Of a stretch of DNA of 45,997 nt, positions 36,693 through 44,510 are shown piece by piece (position 1 is the stretch's first letter; each line of letters starts with the position of its first letter). A program made the position numbers and the translations under genes. The stretch comes from Deltaproteobacteria bacterium (GTDB lineage: Bacteria; Desulfobacterota; Syntrophorhabdia; Syntrophorhabdales; Syntrophorhabdaceae), in the NCBI GenBank assembly GCA_029777945.1, contig JAKORG010000038.1, positions 1 through 45,997 of the forward strand. The letters are read 5' to 3'. The notes beneath the pieces were generated by a model. The model was given only the letters and a program-made list of their open reading frames with translations. It did no database searches and had not been told where the DNA came from.

Positions 36693-37139
36693 TCAAAAAG
36701 GTTTAATCCTTTTCATATGTTCTAATGCCGAAAGGAAGGTAGATGGGATAGGCACAACCTTTTTATTTTGATAATCATAGGTTAAAAACCCTGTCTCGGC
36801 AATGGCAATCTTTTTATCATTTTTTAAAATTCTATAATAGATTCTAAACCCGTTTTTTTTAATATTTCCAATATGGCTTTCAACCAATATCTCATCGAAT
36901 AGGAATAACTTTCCATGAAAATTTACAGCAAGGTCTTTCATGATAATGCCTGTCCTTTTGTCTCCCAAATCAAGTTCACTAACCCCTAATAACTTAAAAA
37001 GTTGTGTTCTTGCCTCCCATATAATGGCAATAATAGCATCATGCCCTACATGACCGGCATAATTGATATGTCCTATTTGAATCTGTAGCTTATATTGAAA
37101 GTCATATGTATCTTGTTCATGAAGTATTATCTCAGTCAT
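36693..37139 (-). CDS. Acyl-CoA thioesterase (4HBT hotdog family)
   Basis: 148 residues. Predicted hotdog-fold thioesterase: F-x-Y-K-L-Q-I-Q-I-G-H-I-N-Y-A-G-H-V-G-H-D near residues 15-35 matches the start of YbgC/FcbC-like enzymes, followed by V-E-S-H-I-G and a hydrophobic strand A-I-A-E-T-G-F-L-T-Y-D. The usual Asp nucleophile position is not obvious, so catalysis is inferred. Substrate (acyl-CoA chain) unknown. Convergent with the gene at 36226; next leftward gene is the Na/Pi transporter, 80 nt away. Confidence 0.75.
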   Translation of the reverse strand: MTEIILHEQDTYDFQYKLQIQIGHINYAGHVGHDAIIAIIWEARTQLFKLLGVSELDLGDKRTGIIMKDLAVNFHGKLFLFDEILVESHIGNIKKNGFRIYYRILKNDKKIAIAETGFLTYDYQNKKVVPIPSTFLSALEHMKRIKPF

Positions 37140-37219
37140 GTTATATCTTTTTCACACGCAATAAAGGTCATTAAACGTTAAATGCCTAACACAGAATTTT
37201 CAAAAAATGCAAGCCATTT

Positions 37220-38818
37220 TTAGTATTCTATGTGTTTTAACTGCTGGGCGATTATCTTACAGTGTCTACATATACCCTCAAGGTTAATGAGTATATCAAC
37301 AAAGATCGGACCTGCCTCTGCCTTACAGATTCTTTGATAGAATCTTTCGAGGTGTTTACCTATGGCAATATGAATAGAGTTTACAATTTCATCTGCCAAT
37401 TGGGTGATCTCATGAATCTTTTCTACATTATTCACATTTATTACGGATAAGGTCGAATCCACTAATGATAAAATTTTTTTGCCTATATCGTCCAATTCAT
37501 CCATAGCAGCTTGGGAGAATTTAGCCCTCCTTAAATATTTTGATTCGGCAAGTTCTACTATATTCAGTGAGTGGTCGCCTATCCTTTCGATGTCATAAAC
37601 AATGGTGGAAAATGCAAAAAGTTTTTTTGAAAGGGTAGAGGATAGTTGGCCGCATGATATATTCCAGAGATATTTTGTTATCTCCAGTTGTAGGTTATCC
37701 ACTATCATCTCAATGTATCCTACATCTTTTTTTGTCGATATTTTGTAGTTTTTAATTAGATTAAGGCTCAGGTAGAACATCTTTTTTGCAAGCAAACCCT
37801 CTCTTGCCAGTTCCATCTGGACGCATAAAAGTGCATCCTCTGCATTGGCAAGGCTCTTTGTGTTTAGGTGTTCAGGCCATAGAGGAATGATATCGTCCTT
37901 GCCGGGAATAATTTTTTCAATAAAGCCTGCAAAGGGTTTTAAAAAAAAGCCAAAGATTAGGGCTATGAAGGCATTGAATATAAAATGACTTAATGCCACT
38001 TGCTGTGGCACATCAGAAGAAATCCCTTTGATTAAATCAATAAAGAATTGAAAAAAAATAATACACAAAATAGCACCTATAACTTTGAACAAAAGGTGTG
38101 AAATAGCACTTTTTTTCCCGTTTACGTTTAGCACAATACTTCCAAGGAGGGCTGTAATTGTGGTCCCTATATTTGCCCCTAAAACAATGGGAAATGCATT
38201 TTCAATGTCTATTAAACCCTGTTGTCCCATAATTACTAATATTCCAATGGGTATTGCAGATGCCTGTACTATGCCTGTAAATACGGCACCCATACCTAAA
38301 CCGAAAAGGGGATGTTTTGCCTCTTTAAAAAAATTTAGAAATATTTCGTTTTCTTTAAGGGGTGCCGTTGCCTCACCTGTAAGGTTGAGTCCAAAAAATA
38401 TCATACCGAAATATAGAATTGCCTCGCCTATTATCTTTTGTTTATCCTTTCCTAAAAAGATTAATAGTCCCCCTGCGAACATGATAAAGGGTGATATGGT
38501 TGTAAATTTCCACACAACAAGCTGGGCTGTAAGGGTCGTGCCTATATCTGCTCCGAGCATAATACTTAAAGAATGATAAAAACTGATAATGCCTGCACTT
38601 ACAATACTCATGGTAAACAGGGTTGTAGCAGAACTGCTCTGAAAAAGTATTGTGGCAAATATACCAATCAATATGCCATTTATGGGTCTTTTTACAGAAA
38701 TTTTTAATAGTTCTCTAAAGCGGCTCGTAACAAGCTGCTGCATAAGTGTACTTATTTTTGTCATTCCAAAGAGAAAGAATGTAAGGCCTGTGATAAAAAG
38801 CAAAACACCTTTTATCAT
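37220..38818 (-). CDS. Na+/phosphate cotransporter family protein with PhoU-like tail
   Basis: 532 residues. Eight or nine membrane helices with the duplicated NptA/SLC34-type signature (Q-S-S-S-A-T near 60 and Q-A-S-A near 185, G-A-N-I-G-T-T-I-T-A near 215), then a cytoplasmic helical PhoU-like region (about 330-520). Predicted to import phosphate with sodium, or to regulate phosphate. No partner pst genes nearby. Relevant to the sodium-type V-ATPase inferred in this window. Confidence 0.85.
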   Translation of the reverse strand: MIKGVLLFITGLTFFLFGMTKISTLMQQLVTSRFRELLKISVKRPINGILIGIFATILFQSSSATTLFTMSIVSAGIISFYHSLSIMLGADIGTTLTAQLVVWKFTTISPFIMFAGGLLIFLGKDKQKIIGEAILYFGMIFFGLNLTGEATAPLKENEIFLNFFKEAKHPLFGLGMGAVFTGIVQASAIPIGILVIMGQQGLIDIENAFPIVLGANIGTTITALLGSIVLNVNGKKSAISHLLFKVIGAILCIIFFQFFIDLIKGISSDVPQQVALSHFIFNAFIALIFGFFLKPFAGFIEKIIPGKDDIIPLWPEHLNTKSLANAEDALLCVQMELAREGLLAKKMFYLSLNLIKNYKISTKKDVGYIEMIVDNLQLEITKYLWNISCGQLSSTLSKKLFAFSTIVYDIERIGDHSLNIVELAESKYLRRAKFSQAAMDELDDIGKKILSLVDSTLSVINVNNVEKIHEITQLADEIVNSIHIAIGKHLERFYQRICKAEAGPIFVDILINLEGICRHCKIIAQQLKHIEY

Positions 38819-38857
38819 GGATTGAAGAGAGGATTATAAATAATCATCTGTATTGTG

Positions 38858-39187
38858 TTACGATATTTTACTTCCGTTGGGAATGTCTTTATCAAGGGTT
38901 AATAGCACAACAGATGATTTATCCTCTGTGGAGGCGGCAAGGAGCATTCCATGGGATGTTATACCCTTTAGTTTTTTAGGTTCGAGATTTGCAACAATTA
39001 CAATCTTTTTTCCTATTAATTCATCTTTTTTATAAAATTGTTTAATCCCGGCCACTATCTCCCTTGTCTCACCGGCATCTATGGTGAGTTTGTATAACTT
39101 ATCTGCACCCTTTATATCTTCACATGCCTTTATCTCTGCAACCCTCAAATCTATCTTTAAAAAATCATCGAATGTAATATTTTCCAT
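38858..39187 (-). CDS. tRNA-binding domain protein (Trbp111 / MetRS beta-like)
   Basis: 109 residues forming a single OB-fold: D-F-L-K-I-D-L-R-V-A-E-I, A-D-K-L-Y-K-L, R-E-I-V-A-G-I, V-A-N-L-E-P-K-K-L-K-G-I-x-S-H-G-M-L-L-A-A. This is the EMAPII/Trbp111 motif set. In many bacteria the same domain is the C-terminal part of methionyl-tRNA synthetase; here it is a separate polypeptide, acting as a dimeric tRNA-binding cofactor. Likely cytoplasmic. Confidence 0.88.
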   Translation of the reverse strand: MENITFDDFLKIDLRVAEIKACEDIKGADKLYKLTIDAGETREIVAGIKQFYKKDELIGKKIVIVANLEPKKLKGITSHGMLLAASTEDKSSVVLLTLDKDIPNGSKIS

Positions 39188-39239
39188 AACCGCTCCTTCA
39201 AATTAAAATTTTAAGAATATCCTTTATTAATTTTTTTTA

Positions 39240-39860
39240 TTATTTGTGTGAACCTATTACGTTATTTCTTAAAACACCAATGCCTTCTATTTCGACTTCT
39301 ACAACGTCCCCTACATTTAGAGGGCCTACACCTGGAGGGGTTCCGGTTATAATTACATCACCAGGCATAAGGGTCATAATAGAGGATATGAAACTTACAA
39401 GCTCAAAAACATTAAATATCATATTCTTTGTGCTGGATTGTTATTTTATAAGACCATTAACCCTTGTAATTATCTCAAGCCCTGCCACAGGATCAATATC
39501 AGATACAATGCGTGGACCTAAAGGGCAGAACGTATCAAATGATTTGGACCTTGTCCACTGGCCGTCTATCCTCTGGAGGTCACGGGCAGTAATATCGTTG
39601 GCGCAGGTGTAACCTGCAATGTATTTAAACGCCTCATCTTTTAACACATTTTTTATCTTTTCTTTAATTACTATACCCAATTCCCCTTCATAGTGGAGTT
39701 CTTTTGTCTGATCTGGGTAAATTATAGATTCTCCGTCAAGTATAATAGTAGTGGGCGGTTTCATAAAGATAAGGGGGTATTCAGGCACACTTACGTTCAT
39801 CTCTTTTGCGTGGTCATGATAATTAAGGCCTATGGCTATGATTTTTGTAGGATTAAACAT
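39240..39860 (-). pseudogene. Fumarylacetoacetate hydrolase-family gene interrupted by one in-frame TAA
   Basis: Two in-frame parts make one FAH-family protein. The upstream part (39441-39860) ends ...R-V-N-G-L-I-K; a TAA follows at 39443-39441, then [10 protein letters not shown] and the conserved [16 protein letters not shown] end (stop at 39240). Reading frame and spacing are conserved; the family has Gln at the stop position, so a single CAA to TAA change explains it. FAH-family enzymes hydrolyse or hydrate 2-oxo dienoic/acylpyruvate substrates with a divalent metal. Either a recent pseudogene, a polymorphism, or a sequencing error. It overlaps the upstream gene by 8 nt. Confidence 0.85.
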
Positions 39861-40170
39861 GGTTAACCTCTTTTTTTAACTTTTCCTCTATGGATTTCAC
39901 TTTCTGCTCAATCCTGCCTTTCTTCCCCTTTCTTATATCGAACTTAACTATTGAATAAACCCTGTTACAATCGGTCTCTAATTGTTTATATGCGGTGTTT
40001 ATTAAATTTAGTGCCTCATCCATAGTTTCGAATTCTATTATGGTGCCCATAGGCGTAAGTTTATAGTTAAGATTCAATTCTTCAATTCTTTTTATAATAC
40101 GACTCACATATTCACTTACACTTTCACCCTTATCAGTGGGAAACATGGCAAATTCTATTAAAACCGACAT
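39853..40170 (-). CDS. MTH1187-type thiamine-binding protein
   Basis: 105 residues of the MTH1187/YkoF-like superfamily (one ferredoxin-like domain). Signature elements: E-F-A-M-F-P-T-D-K-G-E-S-V-S-E-Y-V near the start, Y-K-L-T-P-M-G-T-I-I-E (about 36-46) and E-A-L-N-L-I-N-T. The family binds thiamine or its hydroxymethylpyrimidine part; a true metabolic role is unsettled. Overlaps the FAH gene by 8 nt, suggesting co-transcription. Confidence 0.8.
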   Translation of the reverse strand: MSVLIEFAMFPTDKGESVSEYVSRIIKRIEELNLNYKLTPMGTIIEFETMDEALNLINTAYKQLETDCNRVYSIVKFDIRKGKKGRIEQKVKSIEEKLKKEVNHV

Positions 40171-40205
40171 CTAATACCCCCTGTATTCATTTTGGCAATG
40201 GGATT

Positions 40206-40634
40206 TTATCTTCTTTTTGTTTTATCTGTCATTTTTTGTTTTAATGGTTTGGTCTGCACAGGTTTTGTCACAGTAGTTTTTAATCTTTCCATTTCATTTT
40301 TTAGCTCAGATAATTCTGTTTTTAGGGTGTCATTTTCCTTTTTTAAGGCATCTATCTTTGATTCGAGTGCTTTTGTGCTTGATTCAATAGCCTTTATGTC
40401 TTCCATCTTTTTTGTTAAATCTGTAACAGTATTTTTCATATTAGAGACGGTAGAGGAAATAAAAAAAATACTAAATATGCACACAATCAATAAAATTACA
40501 ATCACAATGATCCCAATTTTATCTTTAATCTTTGAAAAAAAACCCTTTTCTTCATTTTGGATTATAAAAGATTTCTCCAGATGTTCTTTTTCGTCTAAGA
40601 TAATGTCAAATTCTTTTTTTTGATTCTCTTCCAT
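40206..40634 (-). CDS. Single-pass membrane protein with coiled-coil domain
   Basis: 142 residues: a charged cytoplasmic start, one membrane helix (about residues 39-60, I-V-I-V-I-L-L-I-V-C-I-F), then a heptad-rich coiled coil (about 63-118) ending in a lysine-rich tail. No known domain. Function unknown; comparable proteins act as structural or scaffold factors in the envelope. The ATG at 40634 is chosen because AGGAG lies about 8 nt upstream; a GTG three codons earlier also exists. Confidence 0.65.
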   Translation of the reverse strand: MEENQKKEFDIILDEKEHLEKSFIIQNEEKGFFSKIKDKIGIIVIVILLIVCIFSIFFISSTVSNMKNTVTDLTKKMEDIKAIESSTKALESKIDALKKENDTLKTELSELKNEMERLKTTVTKPVQTKPLKQKMTDKTKRR

Positions 40635-40802
40635 AATGTCCACTCCTTTTGAGTATTATTAATTGTTAAGAATATAGTAATTATGATTAAATTAAATTTT
40701 TGTAATTAAAATCAAGGAAAAAGTGAAGATATGACTATAATCCTTTATTTTTTTAAATTTTTTTACAAATTAGATGTATTTTTTGATAAAAAACTTTAGG
40801 AT

Positions 40803-41363
40803 ATGACATTACAGATTATTGTGGTCAAGGCTAATAGTAATAAAGACTTTAGAGGTATATTGGAGTGTTATGAAAAACAAAAAGATAAATGGATTAACGT
40901 ATTTAATTGTGAATGTGTATTCGGTAAGAAAGGGATAGTACCCTATGAAAAGAAGATGGAAGGAGATACAGCTACACCTTCTGGTATTTATAGTTTGGGT
41001 TTTGTCTTCGGTTACGGTGATAAAGTTGACACAAGGATGAGGTATGTAAGGCTTACTGATGAAGATAAATGGATAGATGACCCTGAGCATCCCTTTTACA
41101 ATCACTTTATAAGAGGTTCAACGGATGCAAAATCTTATGAGATTATGAAGAGGACAGATAATCTCTATAAACTCGGTATCGTAATCAACTATAATACAGA
41201 CCCTGTTAAAAAAAATAAAGGAAGTGCTCTATTTATCCATATCTGGAAAGATAGAAAAACGCCTACAAGAGGTTGTATAGCCATAGACGAGCAAAACATT
41301 GAATCACTAATACAGTGGTTAGACCCCAATAAAAGGCCTGTAATATTAATCAAACAACTATAA
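40803..41363 (+). CDS. L,D-transpeptidase (YkuD)-like protein without signal peptide
   Basis: 186 residues with a YkuD-like catalytic motif: H146 in F-I-H-I-W-K-D and C158 in T-R-G-C-I-A-I (H-x11-C), plus D-x-A-T-P-S-G-I-Y-S (about 55-64). L,D-transpeptidases crosslink peptidoglycan by a catalytic cysteine in the periplasm. Here the ATG is followed directly by T-L-Q-I-I-V-V, with no signal sequence, and an in-frame stop 2 codons upstream rules out an extension. Export by another route or a cytoplasmic role is therefore open. Stands alone, upstream of perR. Confidence 0.75.
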   Translation: MTLQIIVVKANSNKDFRGILECYEKQKDKWINVFNCECVFGKKGIVPYEKKMEGDTATPSGIYSLGFVFGYGDKVDTRMRYVRLTDEDKWIDDPEHPFYNHFIRGSTDAKSYEIMKRTDNLYKLGIVINYNTDPVKKNKGSALFIHIWKDRKTPTRGCIAIDEQNIESLIQWLDPNKRPVILIKQL

Positions 41364-41420
41364 CACCAATCAAGCAACCGTAACATCATCATAGACAAAA
41401 AATAGTTTTTTCCTGAAAGA

Positions 41421-41451
41421 ATTTTAGACAAATAATTTTTTTATCTAAAAT
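41421..41451 (+). terminator. Weak inverted repeat with T-run
   Basis: ATTTTAGA (41421-41428) and TCTAAAAT (41444-41451), perfect 8-bp arms with a 15-nt loop, followed by TTTT. An AT-only stem is weak for a terminator. It ends 6 nt before the perR -35 box and may insulate the two transcripts or act as a regulator site. Confidence 0.35.
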
Positions 41452-41456
41452 TTTTC

Positions 41457-41485
41457 TTGACAAATAAATATTTTTATTTTAAAGT
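41457..41485 (+). promoter_or_regulatory. perR promoter
   Basis: TTGACA (41457-41462), 17-nt spacer, TAAAGT (41480-41485), directly upstream of the regulator gene. The start site would be near 41492, inside the candidate operator. Confidence 0.7.
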
Positions 41486-41488
41486 GAT

Positions 41489-41505
41489 ACAAATTAAAAA
41501 TTGTT
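41489..41505 (+). promoter_or_regulatory. Candidate PerR/Fur operator
   Basis: ACAAATT (41489-41495), 3-nt centre, AATTGTT (41499-41505): an imperfect, A+T-rich palindrome (5 of 7 arm positions symmetric) just after the -10 box. Size and composition fit Fur-family boxes, which suggests autoregulation. It is a weak match and needs a binding test. Confidence 0.35.
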
Positions 41506-41520
41506 TCATTTGGGAATATT

Positions 41521-41943
41521 ATGGAATTAGAAGAATTAAAGGATATGAAACAAACACCTCAAAGGCTTGCCATTATTGAATATTTAAAGGAAAACAAGAT
41601 TCATCCAACTGCCGGAGATGTATATAAGGCAGTATCTGAAAGGTTTCCTACCATGTCTTTTGCCACTGTTTACAATACCCTTGAGAAGCTAAAAGAAAAA
41701 GGGATGCTGGTGGAGCTTTCCATTGATCCAGGCAAAAAAAGATTCGATTGTGATTTAAGGCCGCACCATCATCTTATCTGCATAAGATGCAGAGAGGTCT
41801 TTGATGTCTTTAAAGATTATTATCTTGAACTACCAGAAGAGGAATTTAACGGATTTGAACTCGTAGGAATGCAGGTAGATTTCTATGGTATTTGCAGAAG
41901 GTGTAAAGAATTGGAAAGGAAAAATATAGATTTAAACCTTTAA
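41521..41943 (+). CDS. perR: Fur-family regulator, PerR type
   Basis: 140 residues: winged helix (about 10-80) and a dimerisation domain with two C-x2-C zinc pairs (C87/C90 and C125/C128). Residues at PerR metal-site positions are present: H28 (B. subtilis H37, in H-P-T-A), D77 and H82-H84. D95 falls 5 after the first C-x2-C, the place where PerR has Asp104 and Fur has Glu. So a peroxide sensor is favoured over an iron regulator. It lies upstream of rubredoxin and rubrerythrin, the usual peroxide-defence genes of anaerobes. Confidence 0.85.
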   Translation: MELEELKDMKQTPQRLAIIEYLKENKIHPTAGDVYKAVSERFPTMSFATVYNTLEKLKEKGMLVELSIDPGKKRFDCDLRPHHHLICIRCREVFDVFKDYYLELPEEEFNGFELVGMQVDFYGICRRCKELERKNIDLNL

Positions 41944-41960
41944 ATAAGGAGGATAAGTTT

Positions 41961-42092
41961 ATGATATGGGTATGTTCTGTATGTGGGTATGAGTATAATG
42001 AAAATAATGAAAATATTCCCTTTGCTGAGTTGAGTGATGATTGGCATTGCCCTATTTGTAATGCACCTAAAAGCGCCTTTCAAAAGGCATGA
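41961..42092 (+). CDS. Rubredoxin
   Basis: 43 codons, below many gene-finder limits. M-I-W-V-C-S-V-C-G-Y-E-Y then D-W-H-C-P-I-C-N-A-P-K-S-A-F: two C-x2-C pairs (C5/C8 and C31/C34) bind a single iron. A strong ribosome binding site (AAGGAGG) precedes the ATG. It is shorter than ordinary 52-residue rubredoxins because the loop between the pairs is reduced. Likely the electron donor for the rubrerythrin encoded next. Confidence 0.93.
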   Translation: MIWVCSVCGYEYNENNENIPFAELSDDWHCPICNAPKSAFQKA

Positions 42093-42113
42093 GTATGCCT
42101 TAAAAAACTAATA

Positions 42114-42208
42114 CTTGCCATCCTCCCCTCCATGCCCCTCCTTATAAAATTCTTTCTCAGCAATTGAGAAGGGTTAAGGAGGGGACCCCCAAAAGACAGG
42201 ATGGCAAG
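42114..42208. repeat. Long nested inverted repeat between rubredoxin and rubrerythrin
   Basis: Outer arms CTTGCCATCCT (42114-42124) and AGGATGGCAAG (42198-42208) are exactly complementary. Inner arms CCCCTCCTTA (42135-42144) and TAAGGAGGGG (42175-42184) are also exact. Further in, TTCTTTCTCA and TGAGAAGG pair partly. The whole 95-nt stretch would form a long stem. It is not followed by a T run, so it may be a small mobile repeat (MITE-like) or an mRNA-processing/attenuation element within the operon. Confidence 0.75.
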
Positions 42209-42225
42209 ATTAAAGGAGGTAAATA

Positions 42226-42744
42226 ATGGTTAAGTTATGGAGATGTCTCATCTGTGGAGATCCTTATATAGGAGAAAATCCACCACCCAATTGTCCCTTT
42301 TGCGGTGCCCATAGAGAGTATATCAAAGAGGCAAAAGATTTAGAAGTGACATATGATGTTGAATTAACAGATAAAGACAAATCAAATGCAGAATATGCCT
42401 TAAAGGTTGAAGTGAGCAATGCTACCTTTTATTTTTGTGCTGCCGACGAAACAGATGATCCAGAAGGCAGATTACTTTTTAAGGCATTGGCAAAGGTAGA
42501 GGCTGAACATGCTTCTATCTGGAAGAAGATTTTAAGGTTGCCGGAAGTGCCAAAAGGGCATGAAACATGTTTTAAGGAAAATAGAAAAAATCTTGCTGAA
42601 TCTCATGCAAGGGAAGAAAGGGCAATTGCCTTTTACAAAAAGGCCGCTTTAGAATCTGACAACTCGAGGATTAAACAGATATTTGAAGCCCTTGTAGAAA
42701 TAGAAACAGACCATCTATTCCTTTCTGAAGAAAGGCTAAAGTAA
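42226..42744 (+). CDS. Rubrerythrin (rubredoxin domain first)
   Basis: Reduces hydrogen peroxide using a di-iron centre. 172 residues. An N-terminal rubredoxin-like C-x2-C domain (W-R-C-L-I-C-G ... N-C-P-F-C-G-A, 6-28) is followed by a ferritin-like four-helix domain with E-x2-H pairs (V-E-A-E-H-A, about 93 and E-I-E-T-D-H, about 163). This reversed order (rubredoxin domain first) occurs in some anaerobes. It is followed by an overlapping or near-adjacent flavin reductase gene. Ribosome binding site AAAGGAGG. Confidence 0.92.
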   Translation: MVKLWRCLICGDPYIGENPPPNCPFCGAHREYIKEAKDLEVTYDVELTDKDKSNAEYALKVEVSNATFYFCAADETDDPEGRLLFKALAKVEAEHASIWKKILRLPEVPKGHETCFKENRKNLAESHAREERAIAFYKKAALESDNSRIKQIFEALVEIETDHLFLSEERLK

Positions 42745-42761
42745 TGTTGGTGGAAGATAAT

Positions 42762-43325
42762 ATGGAACTTAAAAAAATAAAGATATTAGGTTTTGCAGGT
42801 AGTTTAAGAAAAGGTTCATATAACAAATTACTTTTAAAAACATTACAGACATTGTCTCCTAACAATTGTGAAATTGAAATCTTTGACCTCGAGGGTATAC
42901 CTCTTTTTAACCAGGATTTAGAGGCTAATCCTCCTGAAAGGGTAAAAGAGTTTAAAAACAAAATTAAAGGTGCAGAGGCAATCTTAATTGCAACCCCTGA
43001 ATATAACTATTCTGTGCCTGGTGTATTAAAAAATGCCATTGATTGGGCTTCTCGTCCATACGGTGATAATGTGTTTTACGGAAAGCCAGGGGCTATAATG
43101 GGCTGTTCTATAGGAATGCTTGGAACTGCAAGGGCCCAGTATCATTTAAGACAAATTTGTGTTTTTTTAAATATCTTACTTTTAAATCAGCCTGAGGTTA
43201 TGGTGCCCTTTATAGATAAAAAAGTTGATGGAGAAGGAAACATTGTTGATGAAATTACCCTATCAAAATTAAAAGAATTATTGAATGCGCTCATTGATTG
43301 GGTTGGAAAAGTAAAGAATCATTAA
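42762..43325 (+). CDS. NADPH-dependent FMN reductase
   Basis: 187 residues of the flavodoxin-like NADPH-dependent FMN reductase family (ChrR/YieF-like). G-S-L-R-K-G-S-Y-N-K (about 13-22) binds the FMN phosphate; P-E-Y-N-Y-S-V-P-G-V-L-K-N-A-I-D-W-A is the diagnostic central motif. It can supply reduced flavin or reduce quinones and chromate, here probably linked to the oxidative-stress genes upstream. An ATG at 42744 overlapping the rubrerythrin stop is possible (TAATG); 42762 is preferred since the family motif follows and GGTGGAAG lies upstream. Confidence 0.88.
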   Translation: MELKKIKILGFAGSLRKGSYNKLLLKTLQTLSPNNCEIEIFDLEGIPLFNQDLEANPPERVKEFKNKIKGAEAILIATPEYNYSVPGVLKNAIDWASRPYGDNVFYGKPGAIMGCSIGMLGTARAQYHLRQICVFLNILLLNQPEVMVPFIDKKVDGEGNIVDEITLSKLKELLNALIDWVGKVKNH

Positions 43326-43338
43326 AGAACCTTTGAGT

Positions 43339-44409
43339 TTATTTAATGATACCGCCACCTAATAATATATCGTTATCATAAAACACTATGGACTGTCCCG
43401 GTGTGATGGCCTCCTGGGGTGTGGTAAAAGTAACCTTATAAAAGTCGTAAGATAATGGATGGATAACACAATAACCTGCCCTTGATTTATATCTTATCTG
43501 GCCGTAAATCTGTTTATTAGCTATTTCTTCAAAGGGTATAATCCAGTTTGTATCATATGCAACGAGTTCAGAACCCATTAAATTTTCTTTTGTGCCCACT
43601 GTAATTTCATTTTTTATTGGATCTATTTTTATAACATAGTGGGGCTTTTTCATGCCTTTAAGGTTTAACCCCTTTCTCTGTCCTATTGTATATTGATTAA
43701 TGCCTTTGTGCATGCCCAATATTTTGCCGTAAATATCAATTATATTCCCACATCCGTATTTATTTTCCATATATTGAAAATCAAATCTTCCAAAGTCCTG
43801 ACTTTCAGGCTTTTTTACAAAATCATTAAGGCCAGATTCTATTGCAATTCTTTTTACCTCTTCCTTTGTATAATCCCCTAAGGGAAATAGTAATTGTCCA
43901 AGTTGTTTTTGCGTGAGTCTGTATAAAAAGTATGATTGGTCTTTTGTCGTATCAATAGCCCTTTTTAAAACGTATCTTTTATTTTTTTCATCAAAAAATA
44001 TTCGGACATAGTGACCTGTAGCAAAGAAATCAAAATCTATACCATTTTTTTGCAACTTTTCAATAAGGGAGCTGAATTTAATTTTGTAATTACATACAAT
44101 GCATGGATTTGGGGTCCTTCCTGAATTATATTCGTCAATAAAGTAATCGAGAACAAGGTCTTTAAATTCATTTTTCAAATCAATTACAAAATGTTTTATG
44201 TTTAAAATAGAGGCCACTTTTTCTGCATCCTCTATTCTTTTCGACTCTATAGGTCCATAGCACCCTTTCTTTAAAGGTTTATAAGGACCTTTTTCATCCC
44301 AGATAGACATAGTTACGGCGATAACATTAAATCCTTTTTTTAGAAGAAGAAGGGCACAGACAGCAGAGTCAACACCACCGCTTAAACCAACGGCAACAGT
44401 TTTTTTCAT
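43339..44409 (-). CDS. mnmA: tRNA 2-thiouridylase MnmA, unusual second cysteine
   Basis: Adds sulfur to U34 of tRNA Lys, Glu and Gln. P-loop S-G-G-V-D-S-A-V (10-17), N-P-C-I-V-C-N (C103, C106) and the T-I-G-Q-R-K-G-L segment confirm the family; 356 residues. In the K-P-E-S-Q-D-I-C-F segment where the second catalytic Cys normally lies, this protein reads K-P-E-S-Q-D-F-G-R (G207 instead of Cys). The next Cys (C220) is 13 residues later. Either C220 takes over, or the enzyme uses a different sulfur-transfer chemistry. It faces the FMN reductase (convergent). Confidence 0.9.
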   Translation of the reverse strand: MKKTVAVGLSGGVDSAVCALLLLKKGFNVIAVTMSIWDEKGPYKPLKKGCYGPIESKRIEDAEKVASILNIKHFVIDLKNEFKDLVLDYFIDEYNSGRTPNPCIVCNYKIKFSSLIEKLQKNGIDFDFFATGHYVRIFFDEKNKRYVLKRAIDTTKDQSYFLYRLTQKQLGQLLFPLGDYTKEEVKRIAIESGLNDFVKKPESQDFGRFDFQYMENKYGCGNIIDIYGKILGMHKGINQYTIGQRKGLNLKGMKKPHYVIKIDPIKNEITVGTKENLMGSELVAYDTNWIIPFEEIANKQIYGQIRYKSRAGYCVIHPLSYDFYKVTFTTPQEAITPGQSIVFYDNDILLGGGIIK

Positions 44410-44510
44410 ATTTTTACCTTTATGTTTTTTAATAATCTTTTAAATAAATTCAGTTTGAGTTAATATAGAGTTCTGATACATTTGTGTCAAGGGTTTCATT
44501 AATAGATAGA

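Noticed and set aside
39441-39443. TAA in the FAH-family gene as a recoded amino acid
   Set aside because: Selenocysteine uses UGA and pyrrolysine uses UAG; TAA recoding is not expected. A plain nonsense mutation or error is simpler.
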